NCBI RefSeq assembly: GCF_963666255.1
Contig: NZ_OY762656.1
Location: 62,001 to 126,000, forward strand
Source: an uncultured Propionivibrio sp.
GTDB lineage: Bacteria > Pseudomonadota > Gammaproteobacteria > Burkholderiales > Rhodocyclaceae
Length of the DNA: 64,000 bases
Reading direction: 5' to 3'
Both the position numbers and the translations under genes were made by a program. The number at the start of each line of letters is the position of its first letter. Positions within the stretch are counted from its first letter, which is position 1. Of the stretch, positions 1 through 8,768 are shown one piece after another. The notes beneath the pieces were generated by a model. That model saw only the letters and a program-made list of their open reading frames with translations. It had not been told where the DNA came from and did not search any database.

Positions 1-161
1 ACCCGCCAGGGCTTGCGACCAGCAAGTTTCAGGCCCTCGAAGGCCTGCGGGCTGGTCACTTCGTGCACCAGATGGCGGTCAATGTAGATCAGCGCCGTCC
101 CGTCGGACTCCTCATGCACGACGTGACTTTGCCAGAGTTTCTCGTATAAGTTGTTCGGCAT
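1..161 (-). CDS. leuC: 3-isopropylmalate dehydratase large subunit (N-terminal fragment)
   Basis: Only the first ~53 codons lie in the window; the gene runs off the left edge. The reverse-strand translation begins [20 protein letters not shown] and continues through [19 protein letters not shown], the highly conserved LeuC amino terminus. LeuC with LeuD forms the [4Fe-4S] isomerase of leucine biosynthesis, converting 2-isopropylmalate to 3-isopropylmalate in the cytosol. The ATG at 161 is chosen because it matches the usual family start. A good sigma-70 promoter lies about 50 bp upstream, so leuC probably heads its own transcript. The iron-sulfur cysteines are outside the window, so activity cannot be judged. 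Confidence 0.93.
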   Translation of the reverse strand, partial: MPNNLYEKLWQSHVVHEESDGTALIYIDRHLVHEVTSPQAFEGLKLAGRKPWR

Positions 162-211
162 CTTTCGACTATCCGCTAAAGTCGGGCCGGAATCGGCCAC
201 ACGAACCTTCG

Positions 212-240
212 ATTATGGCACGGGACCCCCGACCTGTCAG
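212..240 (-). promoter_or_regulatory. Putative sigma-70 promoter of leuC
   Basis: Read on the minus strand, CTGACA (235-240) and CATAAT (212-217) are separated by exactly 17 bp, matching the -35/-10 consensus in five of six positions each. The -10 ends about 50 bp before the leuC ATG, leaving room for a leader of about 40 nt. Seen in sequence; activity is inferred. Confidence 0.6.
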
Positions 241-270
241 CCCACTGCCATACAGGCGAAGCCTCACCAA

Positions 271-1470
271 TCATCCTTCGAGCGGCTCCGCGGCCTCTGT
301 CGGCGCTTCTGCCGCCGGCACTTCCTCGTCGTCACGCAGGGTCAACGCGACGATCACGAGACCGATCAGCGCGTAGAGCGAACTCAACACGAAGGCCGCC
401 GCACCGCCGAGCGCATCCCAGGCCCAGCCGCTCGCCAAGCCGCCGACGAGGCCGCCGGCGCCGAAACTGACGCTTGAATACAGCGCCTGGCCGCGGGCGC
501 GCGTGCTGCCGGCAAACCAGCGATTGATCGCCGCGATCGCCGCCGCGTGGAAGGCGCCGAAGGTCAGACCGTGCATCAGTTGCATCGGAATCAGCACTGC
601 CAGCGAATCGCCGCCGATACCGATCGCCGCGAAGCGCACGACGGCGGCGGCGAAGCTCGCCAGGAGCAGCCGACGCAACCCGAAGCGCGGCAGCAAGGTC
701 GTCATGTAATAGAAGACGACGATCTCGGCGAGCACGCCGAGCGTCCACAAGGCGCCGGTCACCGACTTGCTGTGGCCGTGCTCGGTCAGGAAGATCGAAT
801 AGAAGATATTGAACGCCCCGTGTGCCGCGGTCATGGCAAAACAGGCCACCAGCAGGCCGCGCACGCGCGGCTGGGCGAGAATTTGTCCGATCGGCGGCTG
901 TTCGGCGCATTCCGGCACATGGCGCGCCTCCGGCACGACCAGCGTGCTCAGCACGATGCCGACGAGCAGCATCACATCGACCCAGAGCAGGAGGCGCAGG
1001 CCAAAGCGGTCGAGCAAGCCACCGACGATGAGCACGACGACGATGAAGCCGATCGAGCCCCAGATGCGGATACGGCTGTAGCGGCCCGGATTGCCGCGCA
1101 GATGGTCGAAGGTCAGCGTCTCGACGAGCGGCAGCGAGGCCACCCAGAAAACCGACAGCACGGCCAGCACGGCAAACACGGCGCCAAAGCTATGGACGAA
1201 GAAAAACAGGCTGAAGGCGGCCAGCGTCAGGGCGCTGGTGATGCGCACGATGCGCAGGCGTTCGTTGAGGCGATCGGCCAGCGTCCCCCAGAGATACGGG
1301 CCGAAGAGCCGCATCAACTGCATCAGCGACATCAGGACGCCGATGTCCCAGGCCGAGAACGAGAGGGATTGGAGGTACAGCCCGAAATACGGCGAGAATC
1401 CGCCGACGAAGGCGAAATAAAAGAAGTAGTAGGCGGAAATCCGCCAGTAGGGAAACGCTTGCGCTTGCAT
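271..1470 (-). CDS. MFS transporter, HcaT/MFS_1-like family
   Basis: The 399-residue protein is almost wholly hydrophobic, with about 12 predicted membrane segments. An N-terminal MFS signature follows TM2 (GTLADRLNERLR), and a charged cytoplasmic break (ARHVPECAEQPP) separates the two six-helix halves. Length and the YFFYFAFVGGFSPYFGLYL start resemble the 3-phenylpropionate permease (HcaT)/nucleoside-H+-symporter-like branch of the major facilitator superfamily. The substrate cannot be deduced. It ends 109 bp before the leuC start on the same strand; the intervening leuC promoter argues against co-transcription. The acidic C-terminal tail (EEVPAAEAPTEAAEPLEG) is not part of the fold. Confidence 0.85.
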   Translation of the reverse strand: MQAQAFPYWRISAYYFFYFAFVGGFSPYFGLYLQSLSFSAWDIGVLMSLMQLMRLFGPYLWGTLADRLNERLRIVRITSALTLAAFSLFFFVHSFGAVFAVLAVLSVFWVASLPLVETLTFDHLRGNPGRYSRIRIWGSIGFIVVVLIVGGLLDRFGLRLLLWVDVMLLVGIVLSTLVVPEARHVPECAEQPPIGQILAQPRVRGLLVACFAMTAAHGAFNIFYSIFLTEHGHSKSVTGALWTLGVLAEIVVFYYMTTLLPRFGLRRLLLASFAAAVVRFAAIGIGGDSLAVLIPMQLMHGLTFGAFHAAAIAAINRWFAGSTRARGQALYSSVSFGAGGLVGGLASGWAWDALGGAAAFVLSSLYALIGLVIVALTLRDDEEVPAAEAPTEAAEPLEG

Positions 1471-1547
1471 CCGGACATTCTACCGGATGCGGCCGCTCGG
1501 GATTGCCTCCGATCCGGGTCGGCAATCCCGACAACGGGTCGGAAAAA

Positions 1548-1814
1548 TCAGGACTTGGGATTGTGCTGGCCGGTGCGGTAGGCCAGCATCAGGTGGTAGA
1601 GGTCGTCTTTCAGTTTGACGCGGTGCTTCTTCATGTCCTCGATCGTGAAATCATCGACCGGCATGTCATGTTCTTCGAGATCTTCAACCTTGCCGGTCAG
1701 CCGGTTGTACGTCGCATAAAGCCGCTCGAACATCGGGTTCGAGTGTCGCAACGCTGCAATGGCATCCTGCATTTCCGGGAACTCGTGCTGAAGATCGTGG
1801 TGATCGACGTGCAT
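1548..1814 (-). CDS. YdcH-like small coiled-coil protein (DUF465)
   Basis: An 88-residue acidic/basic helical protein. The pattern HHDLQHEFPE near the start, HSNPMFERLYATYNRLTGKV in the middle and KKHRVKLKDDLYHLML near the end fits the DUF465/YdcH family, whose members are short and of unknown function. The lysine-rich segment KHRVKLKD is the family's most conserved part. It sits between the MFS gene and aroC on the same strand, with its own start at ATG 1814. No function should be inferred beyond family membership. Confidence 0.8.
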   Translation of the reverse strand: MHVDHHDLQHEFPEMQDAIAALRHSNPMFERLYATYNRLTGKVEDLEEHDMPVDDFTIEDMKKHRVKLKDDLYHLMLAYRTGQHNPKS

Positions 1815-1884
1815 TTTTGGAACCCTCCATCAAGAAACCCAAGTCGGAAATCCATCAACCAAACCGAACGTCATAGACGCGAGG

Positions 1885-2985
1885 TCAATTCATTGTGCCT
1901 CCAATGCGCGGCGTTTGGCAATCGACATCGGCACACTGGCCGCGATGCCGCAGGGCATGGTCGATCAGCACCAGCGCCAGCATGGCTTCGGCGATGGGCG
2001 TCGCACGGATGCCGACACAGGGATCGTGCCGGCCGTGCGTCTCGACCGTCACCGGCGCGCCGCTGCGATCGATCGACCGGCGCGGTAGACGGATGCTCGA
2101 CGTCGGCTTGATCGCCATCTGCACGAGCACATCCTGACCGGTCGAAATACCGCCGAGCACACCGCCGGCGTTGTTCGAGAGGAAGCCGTCGGGCGTCATC
2201 TCGTCGCCGTGCTCGGTGCCTTTCTGGGTGATCGACGCGAAGCCGGCGCCGATCTCGACGCCCTTGACGGCGTTGATGCCCATCATTGCGTAGGCGATGT
2301 CGGCATCGAGGCGATCGAACACCGGCTCGCCCCAGCCCGGCGGCATGCCGCTGGCGCAGACGCTGATGCGCGCGCCGATCGAGTCGCCCGACTTGCGCAA
2401 GTCATCCATGTAGGCTTCGAGCTGCGGCACGATTGCCGCATTCGGCACGAAGAACGGGTTGGCGTCGATCTCTGCCGCATCGACGAAGGGAATCTCGATC
2501 GGGCCGAGCTGGCTCATCCAGCCGCGAATCGTCACGCCGTAGCGCGCTTTCAGCCACTTGCGCGCGATCGCGCCGGCGGCGACGCGCACCGCCGTCTCGC
2601 GCGCCGACGAACGGCCGCCGCCGCGATAGTCGCGGAAGCCGTATTTCTGGGTATAGGCATAGTCGGCGTGACCGGGCCGGAAAGTCTCGGCGATGTTGCC
2701 GTAATCCTTGCTGCGCTGGTCCTGGTTGCGGATCAGCAGCGCGATCGGCGTTCCCGTCGTCTTGCCCTCGAAAACGCCGGAGAGGATCTCGACCGTGTCC
2801 GGTTCGCGCCGTTGCGTTACATGCCGCGAGGTGCCGGGCTTGCGCCGGTCGAGTTCGGCCTGGATATCGGCTTCGCAGAGTTCGAGGCCCGGCGGACAGC
2901 CATCGACGACGCAGCCGATCGCCGCGCCGTGCGACTCGCCAAAGGAAGTGACAGTGAACAAGGTGCCAAAAGTATTGCCAGACAT
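1885..2985 (-). CDS. aroC: Chorismate synthase
   Basis: AroC performs the last step of the shikimate pathway, converting 5-enolpyruvylshikimate-3-phosphate to chorismate with reduced FMN as cofactor. The 366-residue protein begins [20 protein letters not shown], carries the signature [20 protein letters not shown] near residue 130 and the FMN-site segment [10 protein letters not shown] near the end. The open frame extends to 3261, but the ATG at 2985 is preceded by AGGA at proper spacing and matches the family start, so the upstream 92 codons are not coding. The C-terminal tail is slightly longer than in E. coli (361 aa). No partner gene is adjacent. Confidence 0.96.
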   Translation of the reverse strand: MSGNTFGTLFTVTSFGESHGAAIGCVVDGCPPGLELCEADIQAELDRRKPGTSRHVTQRREPDTVEILSGVFEGKTTGTPIALLIRNQDQRSKDYGNIAETFRPGHADYAYTQKYGFRDYRGGGRSSARETAVRVAAGAIARKWLKARYGVTIRGWMSQLGPIEIPFVDAAEIDANPFFVPNAAIVPQLEAYMDDLRKSGDSIGARISVCASGMPPGWGEPVFDRLDADIAYAMMGINAVKGVEIGAGFASITQKGTEHGDEMTPDGFLSNNAGGVLGGISTGQDVLVQMAIKPTSSIRLPRRSIDRSGAPVTVETHGRHDPCVGIRATPIAEAMLALVLIDHALRHRGQCADVDCQTPRIGGTMN

Positions 2986-3054
2986 GGTTTTCCTGCGTAC
3001 GTTAGAATTCCCCGAAAGTCTAGCATCCTTTGCCACCCGCAGCCCCGCCCCGCC

Positions 3055-3216
3055 ATGTCCCGCACCCCGCCCAAACCACCTTCCGGCCACGCCAAGTCGC
3101 CGCCGGCACCGTCGTTGCCGCCGCGTGCGTCCACGACCAACACCGGCGCGGAACGCTGGCAGCGCACGGTCCGCTTCAACTGGGACAAGGGTGGATCGAA
3201 GGGCGGCCGACGCTGA
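3055..3216 (+). CDS. Possible small basic protein (53 aa)
   Basis: A short ORF divergent from aroC, beginning [15 protein letters not shown] and ending [20 protein letters not shown]. It is proline/lysine-rich at the start and Arg/Gly-rich at the end, with no signal peptide or membrane segment. No convincing ribosome binding site is visible, and it lies in the aroC promoter region, which counts against it. The unusual W-Q-R-T-V-R-F-N-W patch is the only hint of selection. I do not recognise a family. Confidence 0.3.
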   Translation: MSRTPPKPPSGHAKSPPAPSLPPRASTTNTGAERWQRTVRFNWDKGGSKGGRR

Positions 3217-3218
3217 CG

Positions 3219-3249
3219 AAAAAAGCCGGCCCGAAACCACCGGGCCGGC
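3219..3249 (-). terminator. Rho-independent terminator of the degP-like gene
   Basis: A 9-bp GC stem (GCCGGCCCG at 3225-3233 with CGGGCCGGC at 3241-3249) is followed, in minus-strand sense, by a run of six T (3219-3224). It begins 27 bp past the stop codon of the protease gene at 3276. Confidence 0.85.
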
Positions 3250-3275
3250 AACGCCTGACAATCACCAAGAACGGA

Positions 3276-4736
3276 TCAGTTGAGATCGACCGGGACGAAC
3301 AACCGGGCGTCGTCGCGCTGGATCAGCAAGGCAACGCGCTTGCCGGCCTTGCCGACAATGGCCTTGAGTTGCTCCGGCGTCGTCACCGGTTCGCCATTGA
3401 CGGCAAGCACGACATCGCCCGGTCGGATACCGGCGCGCGCCGCCGCACCGCTGGCGTTCTCGACGCGCAACCCGGCCTTGCCATCGTTCTGCCGACGCTC
3501 TTCCGACGTCAGCGAACGCACCGCCAGCCCGAGCCGACCGGTCGCGGCCGGTTCCTTGCTCTCGCCGCTGGCGACTTTTTCCTCTTTCTGCGCACCGACC
3601 TTGACCTCGATCTCGCGCGAGGCGCCCTTGCGCCAGACCTGCAGCTTGACGCCATCACCCGGACGGATGGCGGCGACCAGCGGCGGCAGTTCGCTCGACG
3701 AACTCACTTCCTTGCCGTTGAGCGACAGGATCACGTCGCCCGGTTCCAAACCGGCCTTGGCTGCCGGGCTGCCGCCCTCGACCGAACTGACAAGCGCGCC
3801 GGTCGGCTTGCTGAGCCCGAAGGAATCGGCGAGCGACTGATTGACTTCCTGGATGGTGATGCCGAGCCGGCCGCGCTGCACCTTGCCGTGCTTGACGATC
3901 TGGTCCTGGACGCTCATCGCGACATCGATCGGGATCGCGAACGACAGGCCCTGATATCCGCCGGTGCGGCTATAGATCTGCGAGTTGATGCCGACCACTT
4001 CGCCGGCCATGTTGAACAGCGGCCCGCCCGAATTGCCCGGATTGACCGCGACGTCGGTCTGGATGAAGGGAACATAGCTGTCGTCCGGCAGCGAGCGCGA
4101 CTTGGCCGAGATGATGCCGGCCGTGGCGCTGTTCTCGAAGCCGAAGGGCGAACCGATCGCCAGCACCCACTCGCCGACGCGCGTCGCCGCCGAACTGCCG
4201 ATCTTGACGGTCGGCAGGTTCTTGCCATCGATGCGCAGCACGGCAACGTCGGTCGCCTTGTCGGCGCCGAGTACCTTGGCCTTGAATTCGCGCTTGTCGG
4301 TCAGCTTGACGATCACCTCGTCAGCGCCGTCGATGACATGGGCATTGGTCAGAACGAGCCCGTCCTCGCGGATGATGAAGCCCGATCCCTGGCCACGGAC
4401 ACGCTGCTCGCCGCGCTGCTGCGGGATGCGGAAATGACGGAAGAATTCATAGAACGGATCGTTCGGATCGACGCCGGGAAGGCCGGCGTCGCCGCCGCCC
4501 TTGGTCTTGCCGGACATGCTGATATTGACGACGGCGGCGCCGTTGCGCGCGACGATCGTACTCATGTCGGGCAGCGGCGTCGCCACCACCGGCGCCGGCG
4601 CAACCGTCGGCACAGCCGCCGTCGACGCGGCATGGGCGTCGCCGAGCGAACGCCCGCTGATCAGCGAATACGAGGCCAGCGCCATTGACGTCAGCACCGC
4701 GGCGATGACGCTTTTCTTCAAGGTTCTCAGTACCAT
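3276..4736 (-). CDS. Periplasmic serine endoprotease, DegP/MucD (Do) family
   Basis: A trypsin-like HtrA protease and chaperone that degrades misfolded envelope proteins. The N-terminal hydrophobic stretch (about residues 10-27) is a signal peptide. The catalytic triad is visible: His in NAHVID (~133), Asp in TDVAVL (~163), Ser in GNSGGPL (~236). Two PDZ domains follow (about 270-370 and 390-480), each with a G-[DV]-V-I/V-L core. Length (486 aa) is typical. The frame also opens with a GTG at 4739, but the ATG at 4736 sits 6 nt after AGGAGG and is preferred. Genes for the sigma-E/anti-sigma factors that often precede mucD are absent here, so it appears monocistronic and ends in a clear terminator. 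Confidence 0.93.
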   Translation of the reverse strand: MVLRTLKKSVIAAVLTSMALASYSLISGRSLGDAHAASTAAVPTVAPAPVVATPLPDMSTIVARNGAAVVNISMSGKTKGGGDAGLPGVDPNDPFYEFFRHFRIPQQRGEQRVRGQGSGFIIREDGLVLTNAHVIDGADEVIVKLTDKREFKAKVLGADKATDVAVLRIDGKNLPTVKIGSSAATRVGEWVLAIGSPFGFENSATAGIISAKSRSLPDDSYVPFIQTDVAVNPGNSGGPLFNMAGEVVGINSQIYSRTGGYQGLSFAIPIDVAMSVQDQIVKHGKVQRGRLGITIQEVNQSLADSFGLSKPTGALVSSVEGGSPAAKAGLEPGDVILSLNGKEVSSSSELPPLVAAIRPGDGVKLQVWRKGASREIEVKVGAQKEEKVASGESKEPAATGRLGLAVRSLTSEERRQNDGKAGLRVENASGAAARAGIRPGDVVLAVNGEPVTTPEQLKAIVGKAGKRVALLIQRDDARLFVPVDLN

Positions 4737-4842
4737 CACACACCTCCTGTTTCATCGACTGCGGGCAAATCCCCCGCGATGGCAGAAAGCGTACGACGGC
4801 GAAGCTTAAAACAAACTTAAGGAAGCCCGAGCGTGCAAAGAT

Positions 4843-5880
4843 TCAACGCAAAATATCGCGCAGCGCCGCCAGCGCCGCATCGACATCGTCGCGCTTGATG
4901 CCCCAGTGCGTCACCATCCGGCAGCGCGCCGCGTCAATCTGGCGAATCCGGATCTGTCGCGCCTGAAGCGCCACGACGATCGGCGTCGCATCGCGCCCGG
5001 CCGCGCCGAAATTGATCTGGACAACATTGGTCAGCGGCAGCAAGCGGTCGACGAGACGCGCATCGATATCGGCGAGTCCTTCGGCAAGACGGCACGCATT
5101 GTCGTGATCCTCGCCAAGGCGCAGGCTCATCGTTTCGAGCGCGACGATCCCGGCCGCCGCCATGTGACCGGCCTGGCGCATGCCGCCGCCGAGCCGCTGA
5201 CGCACCCAGCGCGCCCGGTCGATGAAGGCCCGCGACCCGACCAGCATGGCGCCCACCGGTGCCGCCAATCCCTTGCACAGGCAGAATTGCAGCGCATCGA
5301 TCGGCGCACACAAGGCCGCCACCGTGGTGTTCTGGCTGACCGCCGCGTTGAAGATGCGCGCGCCGTCGAGGTAGACAAGAAGATCGCGCTCGTGCGCCAA
5401 ATCGGCCATCTCGCGCAGATACTCGGCCGGCAGCGGGATGCCGCGGTGAAGATCGTAGGTATTTTCGAGGCAGAGCAGGCGACTCATCGGCGACTGCACG
5501 CCACGCGGCCGGATCGCCCGGCGCACCGCGTCGGCGTCGAAGCGCCCGGCTTCGCTGCGCAGCGGACGGGCCTGCACGCCCGACAATCCGGCGATGCCGC
5601 CGGCTTCAAGATTGAAGAGATGCGATTCCTCGCCGACGATGATCTCGTCGCCAAGCTGTGTCAGCGCCATGACTGCGACCTGGTTGGCCATCGTCCCCGA
5701 AATCAGGAAGAGTGCCGCTTCCTTGCCGAAGCGCGCCGCCGCCAGCGCTTCGAGGCGCGCGACGGTCGGGTCCTCGCCCATGATGTCGTCGCCGACGACC
5801 GCCGCCGCCATGGCCGCGCGCATCGCATCGGTCGGCTGCGTTACCGTGTCGCTACGAAAATCCAGCACTTTCTCGTTCAT
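4843..5880 (-). CDS. ltaE: Low-specificity L-threonine aldolase
   Basis: A PLP-dependent fold-type I enzyme cleaving L-threonine/L-allo-threonine to glycine and acetaldehyde. The 345-residue product starts MNEKVLDFRSDTVTQPTDAM, the conserved family opening. The Schiff-base lysine is in CLCKGLAAPVGAMLVG (about residue 200), with the PLP Asp in YLDGARIFNA upstream. The SxSKG motif of most homologues reads CLCKG here, a mild divergence. The frame extends to 6213, but the ATG at 5880 matches the family and has AGGA upstream. It follows the OmpA/FecR pair on the same strand with a 92-bp gap, so linkage is uncertain. Confidence 0.9.
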   Translation of the reverse strand: MNEKVLDFRSDTVTQPTDAMRAAMAAAVVGDDIMGEDPTVARLEALAAARFGKEAALFLISGTMANQVAVMALTQLGDEIIVGEESHLFNLEAGGIAGLSGVQARPLRSEAGRFDADAVRRAIRPRGVQSPMSRLLCLENTYDLHRGIPLPAEYLREMADLAHERDLLVYLDGARIFNAAVSQNTTVAALCAPIDALQFCLCKGLAAPVGAMLVGSRAFIDRARWVRQRLGGGMRQAGHMAAAGIVALETMSLRLGEDHDNACRLAEGLADIDARLVDRLLPLTNVVQINFGAAGRDATPIVVALQARQIRIRQIDAARCRMVTHWGIKRDDVDAALAALRDILR

Positions 5881-5972
5881 ATCGATCGTATCCTGTCTTG
5901 AGTCGGCGCCATCGCCGTGCTTCGAGTTCCCCATCGACGCCCCTGCGGGCGTGGTTTGACGGCGAACCCCGA

Positions 5973-6569
5973 TTACTTGATGCGAATTTCCACTCGCCGG
6001 TTTCTCGGTTCCGGCGTGCCATTTTTCGCCGGATAAAGCGGATCGCGCTTGCCGCGTCCGACCGTCGTCACATCGCGCGGCACGATCCCTTTGGCCTTGA
6101 TCAGGTTGAGAACGGTATTGGCGCGCTCCAGCGACAGCCGGTCGTTGACACTGTCCGAGCCGACATCGTCGGTATGCCCGACGATAATCAGTTCCGGCGC
6201 CGGCAGCGTCCACATCTCTTCCAGGACAGTGTCGAGCATGCGCTTCGATTCGGCCGTCAGCAGCGTCTTGCCGAACTCGAAATTCAGTGTGTAGACGCGA
6301 GCGCGTACCGGCAAGGCCTCCATCACGGCCCGATAGCGCGTACGCACGGCCGCTTCATCGGTCATCTCGGCCGTCACCCGACTGGGTTTGACGTTCGCCA
6401 CGGCATAGGGCTGGGTCAGGAGCAGATCACCGCCCTGACGCGCGCGCACGACGACCGCGCTCGCCTTGCCATCGGCCTCTGGCAACAGGACCACGCGTTC
6501 CGGCGTCGCGCAAGCGGTCAGCAGCAGACACGCCAGCGCGAGCAGCGCGCAAGGCCTATTGCTCGCCAT
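5973..6569 (-). CDS. OmpA-family lipoprotein
   Basis: A 198-residue lipoprotein. The signal ends in LLLTAC, a lipobox placing the lipidated Cys at about residue 20. The C-terminal OmpA domain (about 95-198) contains the peptidoglycan-binding signature ELIIVGHTDDVGSDSVND, then LSLERANTVLN and RNRRVEIRI. It probably anchors the outer membrane to peptidoglycan. ATG 6569 has GAGG 6 nt upstream and overlaps the end of the FecR-domain gene by 14 nt, so the two are translationally coupled. FecR-OmpA pairs often precede CHASE2-adenylate cyclase genes; none follows here. Confidence 0.85.
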   Translation of the reverse strand: MASNRPCALLALACLLLTACATPERVVLLPEADGKASAVVVRARQGGDLLLTQPYAVANVKPSRVTAEMTDEAAVRTRYRAVMEALPVRARVYTLNFEFGKTLLTAESKRMLDTVLEEMWTLPAPELIIVGHTDDVGSDSVNDRLSLERANTVLNLIKAKGIVPRDVTTVGRGKRDPLYPAKNGTPEPRNRRVEIRIK

Positions 6570-7008
6570 CAGGCACCTCGACAATGAAATCCGTGCCGCG
6601 AATGCCGATCGTCGCCGTCGGCGTGTTCACCTTGACCGCCTCGGGGTTCGTGCGCCCGATGAAACCGGTCACGTAGCGAAGGGTACCTTTCAGGAGCGAA
6701 GTCTCGACCTGCCCCTTGCGCGTCGTCGGGTCGTAGTTGAAACTGCCCATCACGAAATTGCTGTTCGGCCCCAGACTAAGCAAGGTTTCATCCTTGAGAC
6801 TGATGCCGACACTGCCGTCGCCGCGCACCCGCACCCGGTCGCCACTGTTCAGCGTATCGCCGACCTTGGCCTCGCTGACACTCCCCGCGCGTTCGATCTG
6901 CACCTGACCCTGCACCGTCTTGACGACGCCAGCCTCCGCCGCGCTGGCGGGCGCAGCAAACAGTAAAAAACTACAAGCGACTAATGCCGAAAACATACGA
7001 TGGCGCAT
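6556..7008 (-). CDS. Secreted FecR-domain protein
   Basis: A 150-residue protein with a signal peptide (MRHRMFSALVACSFLLFAAPASAAEA) and a single FecR domain: GVVKTVQGQVQIER, then GDRVRVRGDGSVGISLKDET, ending GIRGTDFIVEVPDGEQ. This fold occurs in iron-regulatory FecR but also in many periplasmic proteins unrelated to iron. There is no anti-sigma cytoplasmic segment and no fecI-type sigma gene, so a FecIR role is unlikely. The start at 7008 is chosen for the signal peptide and upstream AGGA; the frame extends further to 7167. It is coupled to the downstream OmpA lipoprotein gene. Confidence 0.85.
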   Translation of the reverse strand: MRHRMFSALVACSFLLFAAPASAAEAGVVKTVQGQVQIERAGSVSEAKVGDTLNSGDRVRVRGDGSVGISLKDETLLSLGPNSNFVMGSFNYDPTTRKGQVETSLLKGTLRYVTGFIGRTNPEAVKVNTPTATIGIRGTDFIVEVPDGEQ

Positions 7009-7102
7009 GATGGATTTCCTCGGTCGTTGCATCGAGAGGCCGGAATGACTGACGGGGCATGGTGCCACTCGCACCGCGGCATGGCAAGGATCAGGCCGTC
7101 GC

Positions 7103-7441
7103 CTAGGCGCCGCCGTCCGCCTTGCTGGCGACATAGCGCGGCCAGTCCTTTGGCACCAGCAACCCACGTACGGCGAAGGCGCCGGCGAAGATCAGCGCCA
7201 ACATGACGAGCGCGCCGGTCGGCGCAATCTTGACGCCGGAAAATCCGGAATAGAGGTTGAGTCCGAGCAAGGCCAGGAGGACGCCGGGGAAAAAGAATTT
7301 CTCGGCCGGATGCGGATGCAGCGCCAGCGCGCCACCACAGGCCGGACAGACGAGGACGCGACGCGTGCCGCCAGGATTGCTCCGGCGCACCGGTTTGCGC
7401 AGGCGCAGATCGACTGCGCAGTGAGGACAGGCCGTATTCAT
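7103..7441 (-). CDS. Zinc-ribbon membrane protein, hypothetical
   Basis: A 112-residue protein starting MNTACPHCAVDLRLRKPV. Two CxxC knuckles (CPHC at residues 5-8 and CPAC at about 36-39) form a likely zinc ribbon. Two hydrophobic segments follow (about 50-66 FFPGVLLALLGLNLYSG and 75-93 GALVMLALIFAGAFAV). It starts 4 bp after the stop of the histidine kinase gene and is probably the third gene of that operon. Its function is unknown. Similar ribbon-plus-two-helix proteins are often annotated as DUFs; I cannot assign one with certainty. Confidence 0.75.
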   Translation of the reverse strand: MNTACPHCAVDLRLRKPVRRSNPGGTRRVLVCPACGGALALHPHPAEKFFFPGVLLALLGLNLYSGFSGVKIAPTGALVMLALIFAGAFAVRGLLVPKDWPRYVASKADGGA

Positions 7442-7445
7442 CGAA

Positions 7446-8768
7446 TCACTTTTCAGAAGAGGAAGGAAACACCAGTTGTGCGCGCAGGCCGCCGAGCGGC
7501 GCCACATCAAGCACGATCCCGGCGCCATGGCGTTCGGCGATGGCACGCACAATGGCAAGGCCAAGACCGCTGCCGGTTTCGTCTCCGCCGGCCGACGCCG
7601 CCGGAGACTGGTAAAAGCGATCGAAAACCCGCTCACGTTCCGCCGTCGGGATCCCGGCGCCGCTGTCGTCGACGCGCAGCACGATACCCGATGCCTCGCG
7701 CGTGCAGGAGACGTCGATGCGACCGCCGGTCGGTGTGTGGCGCAACGCATTGCGGATCAGGTTGGCGAGCAGGATGCGCAGCGCATCGGCATCGCCGAGC
7801 ACGATGAGATCGGCATCGGCATCGGCAAGACCGAGATCGATCGCCTTGGCCTCGGCCAGCGGCGCATGCTCGACGACGCCGGCCCGGGCCAGCGCAGCAA
7901 GATCGACGGGCAGCAAGGGCGCCGTCGCCGCGCCGGGTTCCTGCCGCGCCAGCGTCAGCAACTGCTGCACGGTGTGGGCGGCACGGCCAAGCCCCTGCCG
8001 GAGCGCGTCGAGCGCCGCCGCACGGGCGCTCTCGTCGCCCGCACGCTCAACAAGCTGCGCCTGCAGTTGCAGCGCGGTCAACGGCGTACGCAACTCATGC
8101 GCGGCATCGGCGACGAAATCGCGCTGCGCGGCAAAGGCCGTGTCGAGCCGCGCGAGCAGGTCGTTGAGCGAGGCGACCAGCGGGCGCAGTTCCTCGGGCA
8201 AACCGGCCTCGGGCACCGGCGCCAGCGACTCGGGCGTGCGCTTTTGCACCGAATCGGCGAGCCGGGCCAGCGGACGCAAGCCATATCCGACCAGCAGCCA
8301 GATCAGCGCGCCAAGCGCCGGCAAGACGATCAGAAAAGGCTTCAGCGTGCTCCACGCGGCATCGGCCGCCAACCGGTCGCGCACGCGCATCGGCTGGGCG
8401 ACGGCAATCGTCATGCCCTGATACTGAGTGGCGAAGATGCGCCACTCGCCTTCGCGCGAATCGGCGAGCGAATAGCCGAGCTGCGTGATCTCCGGCAGCG
8501 CCTGGTGCGGCTTCGACGAATACAGCGTCAGCCCGGTAAAATCCCATACACGGATGACATAATCGAGATTCTCGTCGTTGGCGAGGAATTCGGCCGAGCC
8601 GAGGAAAGTCTGGTCGCGCACCGACAAGGCCAACTGGCGCAGGTGGTAGTCGAACAAGGCGTCGGCCTCGTGACGTGCGGCGCGGTACGTCGCCCAGGCA
8701 CCAACGGCCATCGCCAGACAGATGGCGCCGAGCAGCGCAGCGAGCAGGGTGCGCCGGATCGAATTCAT
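7446..8768 (-). CDS. Sensor histidine kinase, QseC/TctE type
   Basis: A 440-residue inner-membrane kinase with TM1 (about 8-27), a periplasmic sensor domain of about 115 residues, TM2 (about 143-163), HAMP-like linker, HisKA with the phosphoacceptor in DAAHELRTPLTAL (His ~224), and HATPase motifs N (LANLIRNALRHTP), G1 (DSGAGI) and G2 (GSGLGLAIVRAIA). The periplasmic region contains NLDYVIRVWDFTG, similar to QseC-family 2CSK_N domains. It overlaps the upstream response regulator by 4 nt, so they form one operon. The signal is unknown. Confidence 0.9.
   Translation of the reverse strand: MNSIRRTLLAALLGAICLAMAVGAWATYRAARHEADALFDYHLRQLALSVRDQTFLGSAEFLANDENLDYVIRVWDFTGLTLYSSKPHQALPEITQLGYSLADSREGEWRIFATQYQGMTIAVAQPMRVRDRLAADAAWSTLKPFLIVLPALGALIWLLVGYGLRPLARLADSVQKRTPESLAPVPEAGLPEELRPLVASLNDLLARLDTAFAAQRDFVADAAHELRTPLTALQLQAQLVERAGDESARAAALDALRQGLGRAAHTVQQLLTLARQEPGAATAPLLPVDLAALARAGVVEHAPLAEAKAIDLGLADADADLIVLGDADALRILLANLIRNALRHTPTGGRIDVSCTREASGIVLRVDDSGAGIPTAERERVFDRFYQSPAASAGGDETGSGLGLAIVRAIAERHGAGIVLDVAPLGGLRAQLVFPSSSEK

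Noticed and set aside
2209-3216. A 335-codon plus-strand frame over aroC
   Set aside because: Antisense to a well-supported aroC; only its last 53 codons, outside aroC, were kept as a low-confidence ORF.
6556-7008. FecIR-type iron signalling
   Set aside because: The FecR-domain protein is secreted, lacks an anti-sigma segment, and no ECF sigma or TonB receptor gene is nearby.
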